From positions 18,714 to 82,713 of the forward strand of contig CAJUTC010000011.1 of assembly GCA_910589195.1 (NCBI GenBank): a stretch of 64,000 nt of DNA, given 5' to 3'. The notes beneath the pieces are model-generated. The model saw only the letters and a list, made by a program, of their open reading frames with translations, was not told the origin of the DNA and searched no databases. Within the stretch, counting starts at the first letter, position 1; every line of letters begins with the position of its first letter. Source of the stretch: an uncultured Lachnospiraceae bacterium. GTDB lineage: Bacteria; Bacillota; Clostridia; Lachnospirales; Lachnospiraceae. Positions 44,255-53,125 of this stretch are shown piece after piece. Position numbers and translations under genes: made by a program.

Positions 44255-46021
44255 TTAGCGGTTCTTTCGGCTTCCCCGCCTTACAAATCCATGTCCGCTT
44301 CTGCCTCCATTTTCATTGGCACGTTCAATGCGCACATTTTTTCCTTTGATTTTCGCGTGTTCCATTGCGTTCAGCACTTGATCCGAATATTTTCTTGGCA
44401 CATCCACAAAGGTATAGCTGTCATACATGTCAATGCTTCCTACCACACGGCCTGGGATTCCGGACTCTCCGGCTACCGCCCCTAAAATATCGCCGGGGGT
44501 AATCCCCTGGTTCTTTCCGATATTGACAAACAGTCGGGCCATATCTTCCCCTGTCACATACCCCACCGCGGCGTCTTCTGCCGAACTTCTGCGGCGGCCC
44601 CTTCTGCTATCACGGCCATATCCGTTCCTGCCATACTCTTCCCGTCCATAGCGGCGGCCATTCCGTCCAAAACGGTCTAACTCATCTAATGAACGGGCAA
44701 TCTCAAAATTATCGATAATATCTTCGTTATCCTCGCCCATATTCATCTTAAGCAAAGCAGCCGCCAGATCTAAGGCGGTATAATCCTCTTCGATCAGCTT
44801 CTGCTCAACCACGTTAATCATGGCGCTTAAATCTGCCGTTTCTAAAAGCTCCCGCACCTGATCTAATGTTTTTTCCACCTTAATATCAGTTATATCATCC
44901 AGAGAGGGAATGGCCTGGGGAATAATCTTTGTTTTACAGTAGCGCTGGATTTCCCTAAGCTTATACACTTCTTTTCCAACCACCAGGCTGAAGGCCTTTC
45001 CTACTCTTCCGGCCCGGCCAGTACGGCCAATCCGATGGACATAATATTCATCATCCTGGGGAATATCATAATTAAATACCGCCTCCACATCATCCACATC
45101 AATCCCTCTGGCCGCCACATCGGTAGCCACCAGAATTTCCGTGCGCCCGTTCCGGAACCCGTTCATTACCCGATCCCGCTGTTCCTGCTTTAAATCGCCG
45201 TGGAGCCCTTCTGCAAAATAACCCCGCCCCTGCAGCGCCTGAACCAGCTCATCTACTCCTTTTTTTGTATTGCAGAATACCACAGAAAGCTTTGGGGAAT
45301 ATAAATCCATCAGACGGCAAAGTACTTCCACTTTATTCTTGGGCTTTACCTCATAATAATACTGGGTTACCTCAGGCACGGTCAGCTCTTTCTTTACCAC
45401 CCTCACCATAACCGGGTTATTTTGAAATTTTTTCGCAATATCCGCAATTGCCGGCGGCATAGTGGCAGAAAACATAACTGTCTGGCGTTCTTGAGGAAGC
45501 TGGCTTAAAATCGTTTCCATATCCTCTAAAAATCCCATATTCAGCATCTCATCCGCTTCATCCAATACTACCGTATGAACCTGATCGGTTCGGATGGTTT
45601 TGCGGCGCATATGATCCATTACACGTCCGGGAGTGCCGATTACCACCTGAGCCCCGTCTTTTAACGCCCGGATCTGGCGTACAATATCTTGCCCTCCATA
45701 TACGGGAAGCACACGGATCCCATGCATAAACTTAGCTAAATGGCGGATTTCCTCTGCCACCTGAATGGCCAGCTCCCTGGTAGGCAGTAAAACAATTGCC
45801 TGAAGCTTCCGATTCTCCGCGTCAATCTTTTGCAGCAGCGGAATCCCGAATGCCGCTGTCTTACCAGTACCTGTCTGAGCTTGTCCGATCATGTCATGAC
45901 CCTCCAACTGGGCCGGAATCGCCTGGGCCTGTATGGGGGATGCCGCTTCAAACCCCATATCCGCCACCGCACGCAGCACTGCATCGCTTAATTGTAATTC
46001 TTCAAAACGAATGGTTTCCAT
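44255..46021 (-). CDS. deaD: DEAD-box RNA helicase (DeaD/CshA type)
   Basis: 588 residues. The helicase motifs are in order: Q motif with ASPIQAQAIP, AQTGTGKTAAFG (I), PTRELA (Ia), TPGRVMDH, DEADEML (II), SATMP (III), VFCNTKKGV (IV), ATDVAARGIDV (V) and HRIGRTGRAGR (VI). An Arg/Gly/Tyr-rich spacer (about 445-485) leads to a DbpA-like RNA-binding domain (residues 490-565) and a basic tail. It remodels structured RNA, in ribosome assembly and cold adaptation. The ATG at 46021 has GAGGA 11 bases upstream. Its leader contains a terminator, listed separately. Confidence 0.94.
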   Translation of the reverse strand: METIRFEELQLSDAVLRAVADMGFEAASPIQAQAIPAQLEGHDMIGQAQTGTGKTAAFGIPLLQKIDAENRKLQAIVLLPTRELAIQVAEEIRHLAKFMHGIRVLPVYGGQDIVRQIRALKDGAQVVIGTPGRVMDHMRRKTIRTDQVHTVVLDEADEMLNMGFLEDMETILSQLPQERQTVMFSATMPPAIADIAKKFQNNPVMVRVVKKELTVPEVTQYYYEVKPKNKVEVLCRLMDLYSPKLSVVFCNTKKGVDELVQALQGRGYFAEGLHGDLKQEQRDRVMNGFRNGRTEILVATDVAARGIDVDDVEAVFNYDIPQDDEYYVHRIGRTGRAGRVGKAFSLVVGKEVYKLREIQRYCKTKIIPQAIPSLDDITDIKVEKTLDQVRELLETADLSAMINVVEQKLIEEDYTALDLAAALLKMNMGEDNEDIIDNFEIARSLDELDRFGRNGRRYGREEYGRNGYGRDSRRGRRRSSAEDAAVGYVTGEDMARLFVNIGKNQGITPGDILGAVAGESGIPGRVVGSIDMYDSYTFVDVPRKYSDQVLNAMEHAKIKGKNVRIERANENGGRSGHGFVRRGSRKNR

Positions 46022-46057
46022 ATATAATCTGTCCTCTTTATTGAAACTACTCTTCAT

Positions 46058-46102
46058 AAAAAACGAGAGGATCAGCCACGGTAGGCTTTTCATCCTCTCG
46101 TT
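46058..46102 (-). terminator. Leader terminator (putative attenuator) upstream of deaD
   Basis: On the minus strand the leader RNA contains AACGAGAGGAT (46102-46092) paired with ATCCTCTCGTT (46072-46062), an inner AGCC/GGCT stem, and then UUUUUU. It starts about 15 bases after the predicted transcription start and ends 37 bases before the start codon. Transcription must read through it to express deaD, so it probably sets expression by attenuation. Confidence 0.8.
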
Positions 46103-46122
46103 ATACACGCAACAGCTTGATA

Positions 46123-46151
46123 AATATAACAAATTTTCAACCTAATGTCAA
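46123..46151 (-). promoter_or_regulatory. Sigma-A promoter of deaD
   Basis: On the minus strand TTGACA (46151-46146) and TATATT (46128-46123) with a 17-base spacer. The transcript would carry a leader of about 95 bases including the terminator. Confidence 0.85.
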
Positions 46152-46201
46152 GGAGAAAAAATTTTTAGAATACTTTTAGAAACAAGAAAAGGGATTTATG
46201 C

Positions 46202-46207
46202 TATAAT
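46202..46207 (+). promoter_or_regulatory. Extended -10 promoter of the second two-component operon
   Basis: TG-C-TATAAT extended -10 element; no convincing -35 box. It lies about 50 bases before the kinase start and is divergent from the deaD promoter. Confidence 0.55.
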
Positions 46208-46257
46208 TTTGAGAGAGCTTATAGCCCTCACGCAAAATGGAAGGAGGCATAAAACGG

Positions 46258-47757
46258 ATGAAGTTAAAAACACGCCTGGCAACCGCTTTTTTGGCCATCA
46301 CAATCGTACCGCTTTTTTTAATTTTTATTTGCGTGCTTGCCCTTTCTAACTATCAGTCCCAATCCTTCACCAAAACCTATGGCTTAAATGAACAAGTACA
46401 GTTGCTAAATAATAACTCCCTACAGCTTTTTAACCGTTTAACGCAAAAAGTCCAGGAAGAAATCCAGCAAAGCCTGATTTCAGATCCCGCGAACTTTGAA
46501 AACCAGGAATACTTGTCCCAGTTAAATGAACGGCTGAAAACCCATTATTCTTACTTGATTGTGCGAAAGCATCAATCTCTGATTTTCATCGGGGATGAAT
46601 CATTAAAGATGAATGGTGAAAAATTTTTCGAGATGCTTCCGGAAAACGCCGTTTTAAATTCCAGCCTGGCCGGAGGGATTTATTTAGACGGCGACAGCCA
46701 GCATTTGATTAAACAAATGGACTTTTTATTTCCCGATGGCAGTGAAGGCTCCCTTTTTATCGTTTCCAGAGTAGACGATTTTGTGCCTGAGGTTAAGTCC
46801 ATGGTTATAGAAATGTTTGCCTCCGGCATATCGATCCTGCTGGTTACCGGGATCTTTTTAACCATGTGGATTTACCGTTCCATCTTAAAGCCTCTTGGAA
46901 AGCTTCAAGTGGCAACGAAAAAGATCCGGGACGGCAACCTGGATTTTACTCTGGATGTGGAAACAGACGATGAAATTGGCCTGCTTTGCCAGGATTTTGA
47001 GGAAATGCGAATCCGCCTGAAAGAATCCCAAGAGGAAAAAGTCCAGTATGACAGGGAAAACAAAGAGCTGATCAGCAATATTGCACATGATTTAAAAACA
47101 CCAATTACCGCTATCAAAGGCTATTCAGAGGGGATTATGGATGGAGTTGCCTCCTCGCCGGAACGGCTTGAAAAATACATCCGCACCATTTACAATAAAG
47201 CAAATGATATGGATCGGCTTATTGATGAATTAACCTTTTACTCTAAAATCGATACCAATAAAATCCCATATACTTACAGTAAAATTAATGTATCCCAATA
47301 CTTTAAAGACTGCATTGAAGAAGTGGGACTGGATATGGAAGCAAAAGGGATTGAGTTAGGATATTTTAACTATGTAGATGAAGACGTTGTGGTCATTGCC
47401 GACGCAGAACAGATGAAGCGGGTTATTAATAATATAATCGGAAATTCGGTTAAATACCTGGATAAGCGAAAAGGAATTATTAATATCCGGATAAAAGATG
47501 TGGGAGATTTTATCGAAGTCGAATTGGAAGATAACGGTCGGGGCATTGCCTCAAAAGATCTGCCAAACATCTTTGACCGATTCTATCGGGCCGATTCTTC
47601 CCGGAACTCATCCAAAGGCGGGAGCGGGATCGGGCTGTCTATCGTGAAAAAGATTATTGAGGATCATGGGGGAAGAATCTGGGCTACCAGCAAAGAAGGG
47701 ATCGGCACCGAAATCCACTTTGTCCTTAGAAAATATCAGGAGGTTATACAAGAATGA
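46258..47757 (+). CDS. Sensor histidine kinase
   Basis: 499 residues from ATG 46258 (AAGGAGG 10 bases upstream). TM1 at about 5-30, an extracellular sensor domain of about 150 residues, TM2 at about 180-205, HAMP (ATKKIRDGNLDFTLDVETDDEI), HisKA with His277 in NIAHDLKTPITA, and the ATPase boxes IIGNSVKYLDK, DNGRGI and GSGIGLSIVKKIIEDHGG. The large external domain suggests direct sensing of an envelope signal. It is followed by its regulator with a 4-base overlap. Confidence 0.93.
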   Translation: MKLKTRLATAFLAITIVPLFLIFICVLALSNYQSQSFTKTYGLNEQVQLLNNNSLQLFNRLTQKVQEEIQQSLISDPANFENQEYLSQLNERLKTHYSYLIVRKHQSLIFIGDESLKMNGEKFFEMLPENAVLNSSLAGGIYLDGDSQHLIKQMDFLFPDGSEGSLFIVSRVDDFVPEVKSMVIEMFASGISILLVTGIFLTMWIYRSILKPLGKLQVATKKIRDGNLDFTLDVETDDEIGLLCQDFEEMRIRLKESQEEKVQYDRENKELISNIAHDLKTPITAIKGYSEGIMDGVASSPERLEKYIRTIYNKANDMDRLIDELTFYSKIDTNKIPYTYSKINVSQYFKDCIEEVGLDMEAKGIELGYFNYVDEDVVVIADAEQMKRVINNIIGNSVKYLDKRKGIINIRIKDVGDFIEVELEDNGRGIASKDLPNIFDRFYRADSSRNSSKGGSGIGLSIVKKIIEDHGGRIWATSKEGIGTEIHFVLRKYQEVIQE

Positions 47758-48443
47758 GCAAAATACTGATTATCGAAGATGAAGAAACCATTGCGGAGCT
47801 GGAAAAGGATTACCTGGAATTAAGCGGCTTTCAGGTAGAAATTGAAAACGATGGAGCGGTTGGTCTGGAACGCTCCCTGCAAGACGACTTTGACTTATTT
47901 ATCCTGGATTTAATGTTGCCGGGAACTGACGGTTTTGAAATCTGCCGCCGAATCCGTGAGAAAAAAAATACCCCTATCCTGATGGTATCCGCAAAAAAAG
48001 AAGATATTGATAAGATCCGTGGGTTAGGCCTTGGGGCAGACGACTATATCACAAAGCCATTCAGCCCAAGCGAACTGGTAGCCCGGGTAAAGGCTCACCT
48101 GGCACGGTATGAACGGCTGATCGGCAGCGGCATGCCCATCAATGACGTTATTGAAATCAGGGGATTAAAAATTGACAAAACAGCCCGCCGGGTCTGGATC
48201 AATGGAGAAGAAAAAAATTTTACCACAAAAGAATTTGATCTCCTTACATTCCTGGCACAAAATCCTAACCATGTTTATACGAAAGAAGAATTATTTTCTA
48301 AAATATGGGATATGGAGTCGATCGGTGATATTGCTACCGTAACGGTACATATTAAGAAAATAAGAGAAAAAATTGAGTTTAATACCGCAAAGCCCCAATA
48401 CATAGAAACCATATGGGGAGTGGGCTACCGGTTTAAGGTGTAA
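47754..48443 (+). CDS. OmpR-family response regulator
   Basis: 229 residues. The receiver domain has phospho-accepting Asp52 (LFILDLMLPG) and the conserved Lys in ITKPFSP. The winged-helix domain ends IETIWGVGYRFKV. The start overlaps the kinase stop (ATGA), with AGGAGG upstream. It lies 11 bases before the CcdA-thioredoxin gene, so it probably controls that gene. Confidence 0.94.
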   Translation: MSKILIIEDEETIAELEKDYLELSGFQVEIENDGAVGLERSLQDDFDLFILDLMLPGTDGFEICRRIREKKNTPILMVSAKKEDIDKIRGLGLGADDYITKPFSPSELVARVKAHLARYERLIGSGMPINDVIEIRGLKIDKTARRVWINGEEKNFTTKEFDLLTFLAQNPNHVYTKEELFSKIWDMESIGDIATVTVHIKKIREKIEFNTAKPQYIETIWGVGYRFKV

Positions 48444-48454
48444 GAGGTATGATT

Positions 48455-49804
48455 ATGGGATTTACCATTGAAGCAGGCATACCTGCGTTTACTGTTTTTT
48501 TGCAAGGGATCTTCAGCTTTTTCTCTCCTTGCGTACTGCCCCTGGTGCCGCTTTACATTAGCTATCTGGCAGGAGGCAGCCGCTTTACCGATGAAAACGG
48601 AGTCATTTCTTATCCGCGGCGCACCGTTTTTATCAATACCCTGTTTTTTGTCCTTGGCATCAGTTTTGCTTTTTTCTTGCTGGGGTTTGGCTTTACTGCC
48701 CTGGGCATATTTTTTCAGAATAACCGGATCTGGTTTGCCAGAGTATCTGGCATTATTATGATTTTATTCGGATTTTACCAACTGGGTTTCCTGGGACAAT
48801 CTTTCTTTCTTGCGACCGAACATCGGCTCCCTTTTCAAATCCACCGATGGACTATGGGGCCGTTCCCTGCTCTTTTGCTAGGCTTTACCTTCAGTTTCGC
48901 CTGGACCCCCTGTGTAGGGCCTACCCTTGGAAGCGTCCTTTTAATGGCTGGTTCCTCCGGAAGTGCCGGGAAAGCTGTTTGGTTAATCGGAATTTATACT
49001 TTGGGCTTTACGCTGCCCTTCCTGGCTGTAGGGATTTTTACCAGAACCTTATTAGAATTGTTCCGAAAGCATCAAAGCGTAATTAAATACACGGTAAAAT
49101 TAGGAGCCCTTCTGCTAATTGCAATGGGTATTATGACATTAACCGGATTTATGAATGGTATGACCAGTTATTTATCAAAATTTGGCGCTTCTAACCCGGA
49201 ATCCTCCACATGGGAATCCGGTACTGGCGGCAATACTTCCTCTGCGGAATCTGGCGCTGGCAGTGACTCCTCTGCGGAATCCGGCGCTGGCAATGCTTCC
49301 TCTCCAGAATCTGACACTGACAATGCCTCCGGCGAAAGTCAGGAAGAAGATCCCCCTGCCATCCCGGCCCCCAGTTTTACCCTTTCTGATCAATACGGAA
49401 CCACACATTCCCTGTCTGATTATCAGGGGAAAACCATATTCTTAAACTTCTGGGCTACTTGGTGCCCACCCTGCAAAGCTGAAATGCCGGAAATCCAGGC
49501 ACTTTATGAAGCCTACGGAAATAACGAAAACGATTTAATCGTACTTGGCGCCGCGGCCCCTGGCTATGGGCAGGAAGGAAGCATAGAGGATATCCGCAAA
49601 TTTTTGGAAGAAAACGGTTATACCTTTCCTGTAGTAATGGACGAAACCGGTATGCTGTTTGGCCAGTATGGAATCCGTGCCTTTCCCACCACGTTTATGA
49701 TCGATTCTTCTGGAAATGTGTTTGGATACGTGCAGGGCGCAATTACCGGGGAAATCATGGAATCCATTGTACAACAGACTATGGAAGGACGACTCGCTCA
49801 ATAG
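48455..49804 (+). CDS. CcdA/DsbD-type membrane protein fused to a TlpA/ResA-like thioredoxin
   Basis: 449 residues. Residues 1-230 are a six-segment CcdA domain with the electron-passing Cys pairs in FFSPCVLPLVP and FAWTPCVGPTLG. A low-complexity linker (about 245-300, Ser/Glu/Gly/Ala) is built from tandem 30-base DNA repeats (SAESGAGSDS type). Residues 305-449 are an extracytoplasmic thioredoxin domain with WCPPC near 335 and the cis-Pro in AFPTTFMID. The fusion would carry electrons from the cytoplasm to outer-face thiols in one protein. ATG 48455 has AGAGG seven bases upstream; ATG 48449 is too close to that site. It shares an operon with the preceding two-component genes. Confidence 0.9.
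   Translation: MGFTIEAGIPAFTVFLQGIFSFFSPCVLPLVPLYISYLAGGSRFTDENGVISYPRRTVFINTLFFVLGISFAFFLLGFGFTALGIFFQNNRIWFARVSGIIMILFGFYQLGFLGQSFFLATEHRLPFQIHRWTMGPFPALLLGFTFSFAWTPCVGPTLGSVLLMAGSSGSAGKAVWLIGIYTLGFTLPFLAVGIFTRTLLELFRKHQSVIKYTVKLGALLLIAMGIMTLTGFMNGMTSYLSKFGASNPESSTWESGTGGNTSSAESGAGSDSSAESGAGNASSPESDTDNASGESQEEDPPAIPAPSFTLSDQYGTTHSLSDYQGKTIFLNFWATWCPPCKAEMPEIQALYEAYGNNENDLIVLGAAAPGYGQEGSIEDIRKFLEENGYTFPVVMDETGMLFGQYGIRAFPTTFMIDSSGNVFGYVQGAITGEIMESIVQQTMEGRLAQ
49215..49320 (+). repeat. Tandem 30-base repeats in the CcdA-thioredoxin linker
   Basis: About three imperfect copies of a unit built on CCTCTGCGGAATC and GGCGCTGGCA, coding Ser/Glu/Gly/Ala. Copy number may vary between strains and so change linker length. 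Confidence 0.7.
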
Positions 49805-51549
49805 TCTTCCTGCTTAGGGACAAAAAGAGCGTTATGCTCCCCCATGCTATCGTTAATCATCGCCTTTAATTCCATTAATTCCTGGCTTTCCGGCAAATAC
49901 CTGAGCCAGCTTTTATAACTCTCCAGAGCTTCCACCTGGCGCCGTTTCATGGCAAGGCCCGCGCAGTAATCCTGATACACCTTTGCGTACAGTTCTGCCA
50001 TAGGTTCCGCGGCTGTTTCTGGCAGACTGGAGGCCTTTTTTAAAATCTGGTCTTTGATAATCTTTTTTATATACTCAGTCTGATATGTGTCAAATTCCAG
50101 AAGCCTTTGATCGGTCTGGCCTGTTTTTTGGGCCCATGCTTCCACATCCACTTTCATGGTCTGATAGGAAATGCTTCCGTCTTCCTGCCAGGATAAAATC
50201 CCATACTGGCAGGGCGGAATGCTGATAGCGTCGCTGACAATTTCATATATGCCGTATGCGTCAGAGCCTGGCTCCTTTTTATGCTTTTGGATCCGTTGCA
50301 GGTGCAAATGGCCACTGATATAAAGCGGCAGGTGATACCGTTCCAAAAGTTCCAGTACCGGATCACTATTTTCCAGCACACACATATCAGTAAACATACT
50401 GCTTTCCTGAAGAAGATTATGGTGCCCGGTAACAATAACCTGGATCCCTTCTTCCTCTGCCCTTTTCAGGTTTTCCTCCATCCATATAAGCGTTTGGGGC
50501 CGAACCGCCCCGTCTACAATATTTAAGGGTTTGTATTGAGCCGTATCCAAAAGCATCAGCCAAATTCCATCCTCAAGAGGATAAATGTAGCTGAAAGACG
50601 CCTCATCCCGGCTGATTGCCTGGTTCCATCCAAAATCCTGATAAATCTCCTTAAATTCCTGGGGCGATACCATTTCCGTTTGGGTTTCCTCATCTCCAAA
50701 ATACAACTTGGCCCGGTAATTATTAATATCATGGTTTCCTGGAATAATAAGAACCGGAACCCCTGCCTCCTTTAGCCGCAAAAGCTTATCTGCCAGCTCC
50801 TCATGGTTAATCCGCTCCCCCTCCATGGTAATATCTCCGGTTAAAAGAAACGCGCTTGGCTTTTCCTCAATCATTTCATCAATAAACGCATCCAGAATCT
50901 GGGGCAGGCAGGCGATTACCTTTCCATCGCTTTCCGCTTCCTGCCGCTGAAATGCCTTTCCATAATCCGTAGCAGATGCTGACTGATAGTGCAAATCAGA
51001 GGCAATATAAAGAACCGGTGGCGTTTTCTCTTCCTCTGAATGTTCTGTTCCTTCCTCATAGTTTCCTGACTCGCCCTGAGCCGGGAATTTTGTTTCGAAA
51101 TTCCATCCCCATTGAGTTCCGTCTGGCCTTTCCTCCCTGTTTCCCGCTTCCTTTTTCCTTAGCCACCTGCCTGGCCTTCCCTTTTTCATCCTTTTCTTAC
51201 ACCAGGCATTTCTCTTTTTCTGCCCGTCCGCTCCTATATGTACCGTTTCCTCTTGGGAAGCCTTATCCATTTCTGTCTTACTGTCCCAAGATGGCTCCGG
51301 TCTATCCTCTGTCTGAAAAGGACGGTTCCAATCCGGGTTTAACTGAAGCAAAACCCATCCGGCCCCTGCCAGAAATCCTATCCACAATAAGATTACCAGT
51401 ATCCAATATTGCCACCACTTCAATTCTGTCACCTCTATCTGCTGCCAGTTTTTATTCGAAGACCTGCTATGCGCAAAGGTTCTCCGCCGCTGCGTAACCT
51501 GGGTGTGGAGTGTTTTTCTTTTCGGATCCACATACCGATAAAGGAACAA
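49798..51549 (-). CDS. Membrane-anchored metallophosphoesterase
   Basis: 583 residues as read. One membrane segment (WWQYWILVILLWIGFLAGAGWV begins near residue 45) separates a basic N-terminus from a charged linker and a calcineurin-like phosphoesterase domain with all metal motifs: IASDLHY (about 182), LTGDITMEG, IPGNHD, TGHHN and SGHLHL. The substrate is unknown. No in-frame ATG precedes the membrane segment: candidates are TTG 51549 or GTG 51531, and an in-frame stop lies at 51567. It overlaps the facing CcdA-thioredoxin gene by 7 bases at the 3' end. Confidence 0.85.
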   Translation of the reverse strand: MFLYRYVDPKRKTLHTQVTQRRRTFAHSRSSNKNWQQIEVTELKWWQYWILVILLWIGFLAGAGWVLLQLNPDWNRPFQTEDRPEPSWDSKTEMDKASQEETVHIGADGQKKRNAWCKKRMKKGRPGRWLRKKEAGNREERPDGTQWGWNFETKFPAQGESGNYEEGTEHSEEEKTPPVLYIASDLHYQSASATDYGKAFQRQEAESDGKVIACLPQILDAFIDEMIEEKPSAFLLTGDITMEGERINHEELADKLLRLKEAGVPVLIIPGNHDINNYRAKLYFGDEETQTEMVSPQEFKEIYQDFGWNQAISRDEASFSYIYPLEDGIWLMLLDTAQYKPLNIVDGAVRPQTLIWMEENLKRAEEEGIQVIVTGHHNLLQESSMFTDMCVLENSDPVLELLERYHLPLYISGHLHLQRIQKHKKEPGSDAYGIYEIVSDAISIPPCQYGILSWQEDGSISYQTMKVDVEAWAQKTGQTDQRLLEFDTYQTEYIKKIIKDQILKKASSLPETAAEPMAELYAKVYQDYCAGLAMKRRQVEALESYKSWLRYLPESQELMELKAMINDSMGEHNALFVPKQEDY

Positions 51550-51598
51550 CAGGCACAGCAGAATTCATTTCAAACTCTGCTGCGCCTTTATCATCGTT

Positions 51599-52405
51599 CT
51601 AAGCCCCTCTGCTGATAAGCCCCAAAGCTTCCATCGCATAAGCAATCCCATCGTCTTCTACTGTCCTGGTAGTAAACGACGCATATGGCTCCAGCTCTAG
51701 ATCATGGTGCCCCATAAGAATAGTATTCTTCGCATAAGTAAACATGGGAAGATCATTGGTACTGTCGCCAAACACATACGCGTCTTCCAGCGAAATCCCA
51801 TAATAATCCAGAACTTTCTGAAGACCTGTAGCTTTTGAATGGCCCTTGGGCACACATTCCCAGAAATCATGGCCTCTGTCAATAATTTGAAACTCTGCTT
51901 CCAGGCTTTGAAAGAACCCTTTCTGATCACTATGGGAATCTGTGATGCAGCAGAATTTATCAAACTCATAGCCCTCATCCTCCAAAGCGGCAGCGGATGC
52001 GTAACCTAATTCCTGAATATCCGAGCGCATCCTCTCTAACTGCGGCATCCGGGAACGTTCTCTGGAAAAATGGCATCCATCTCTTCCCTCTAAGACCCCT
52101 TCTACCTGGTACCGCTTCAGTGCCTCTTTTATATGAAGAGCGGTTTCGGGCGGAACCGCCCTGGCGTACAGCTCCCTTTCTCCCAATATAATATGAGTTC
52201 CGCAGCCGCAAAGATAGCCATCCATCTCTATCTGCCTGCGGATTGGTTCCAAAAGGCAGAAAGTCCTCCCGGAATTAATAAAAGCTAAATGTCCGAAACG
52301 CCGTGCCTCCTGCACTGCGCGGATGGCACTTTCCGGAATCTTTTTTGAATGTTCATCAAGAAGGGTTCCGTCCACATCAAAGAACAGGGCTTTCCTACTC
52401 CCCAT
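51599..52405 (-). CDS. Cof-type HAD-family phosphatase
   Basis: 268 residues. HAD motifs: FFDVDGTLLDE (nucleophile Asp), INSGRTF, KGHSKATGL (Lys) and VFGDSTNDLPMF. The cap domain between about residues 85 and 190 is of the Cof/YidA type that acts on small sugar phosphates and cofactors. The ATG at 52405 has AAAGGAG nine bases upstream and lies inside the end of xpt (11-base overlap). Confidence 0.9.
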   Translation of the reverse strand: MGSRKALFFDVDGTLLDEHSKKIPESAIRAVQEARRFGHLAFINSGRTFCLLEPIRRQIEMDGYLCGCGTHIILGERELYARAVPPETALHIKEALKRYQVEGVLEGRDGCHFSRERSRMPQLERMRSDIQELGYASAAALEDEGYEFDKFCCITDSHSDQKGFFQSLEAEFQIIDRGHDFWECVPKGHSKATGLQKVLDYYGISLEDAYVFGDSTNDLPMFTYAKNTILMGHHDLELEPYASFTTRTVEDDGIAYAMEALGLISRGA

Positions 52406-52991
52406 CCCGCTCATCTCCTTTGAATACAATCGTTCCGGTGGTTTCATCCATCTGCTCTACAATTGCCAGGGATTCAATGCGGATACCTTTAGAGCGGAGC
52501 AGTTGGCCTCCCACCTGGAATCCCTTTTCGATCACAATCCCAGCTCCTACCAGTTCAGCGCCGGAATCTTCAACCAGCTTGGCCAGTCCTTCCAGCGCTT
52601 TGCCGTTAGCCAGGAAATCGTCAATAAGAAGAACCTTATCGCCCTTTCCCAGAAACTCCTTTGCTACAATCACATCGTAAATCCGGCCATGGGTGTAAGA
52701 TTCCACCTGTGTTGTATATACCTCGCCGGCAATATTTTTTGTCTGGGTCTTCTTCGCAAATACAACAGGAACATGAAAGCTTTGAGCCACAACACAGGCA
52801 ATTCCAATACCGGAAGCTTCTATAGTCAAAATTTTATTCACCTTAGCATCCGCAAAGCGCCGCTTAAACTCCTGTCCGATTTGCTCAAATAAACCGATAT
52901 CCATTTGATGATTTAAAAAGCTGTCTACTTTTAACACATTGCCTGCTTTAATCACTCCGTCCCTGCGGATTCTGTCTTTTAGCTCTTTCAT
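52395..52991 (-). CDS. xpt: Xanthine phosphoribosyltransferase
   Basis: 198 residues. It converts xanthine and PRPP to XMP in purine salvage. Type I PRTase signature VLLIDDFLANGKAL (about residue 125) and the Xpt-typical ILTIEASGIGIACVVA and FAKKTQTKNI are present. ATG 52991 follows GAGGTGAAGG. No purine riboswitch was recognised upstream. Cotranscribed with the HAD phosphatase. Confidence 0.94.
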   Translation of the reverse strand: MKELKDRIRRDGVIKAGNVLKVDSFLNHQMDIGLFEQIGQEFKRRFADAKVNKILTIEASGIGIACVVAQSFHVPVVFAKKTQTKNIAGEVYTTQVESYTHGRIYDVIVAKEFLGKGDKVLLIDDFLANGKALEGLAKLVEDSGAELVGAGIVIEKGFQVGGQLLRSKGIRIESLAIVEQMDETTGTIVFKGDERDGE

Positions 52992-53125
52992 CCCTTCACC
53001 TCTACCTTTGTATTTGATTGCTTTTGAACCTTTCATCCTTTTCCTGACGACGCCAACCCAAGCACTGGCCTGTCAAACAAGCAACTGGTTTCTGTGGTTT
53101 TATCACAGAGCCGTGATAAAATCTT

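Noticed and set aside
46022..46093. In-frame N-terminal extension of DeaD (MKSLPWL...)
   Set aside because: It would be translated through the leader terminator stem; GAGAGG abuts the ATG with no spacing, and DEAD-box proteins normally begin near METIRFEEL.
52992..53125. Purine riboswitch upstream of xpt
   Set aside because: The three-helix pattern with its conserved loop sequences could not be found.
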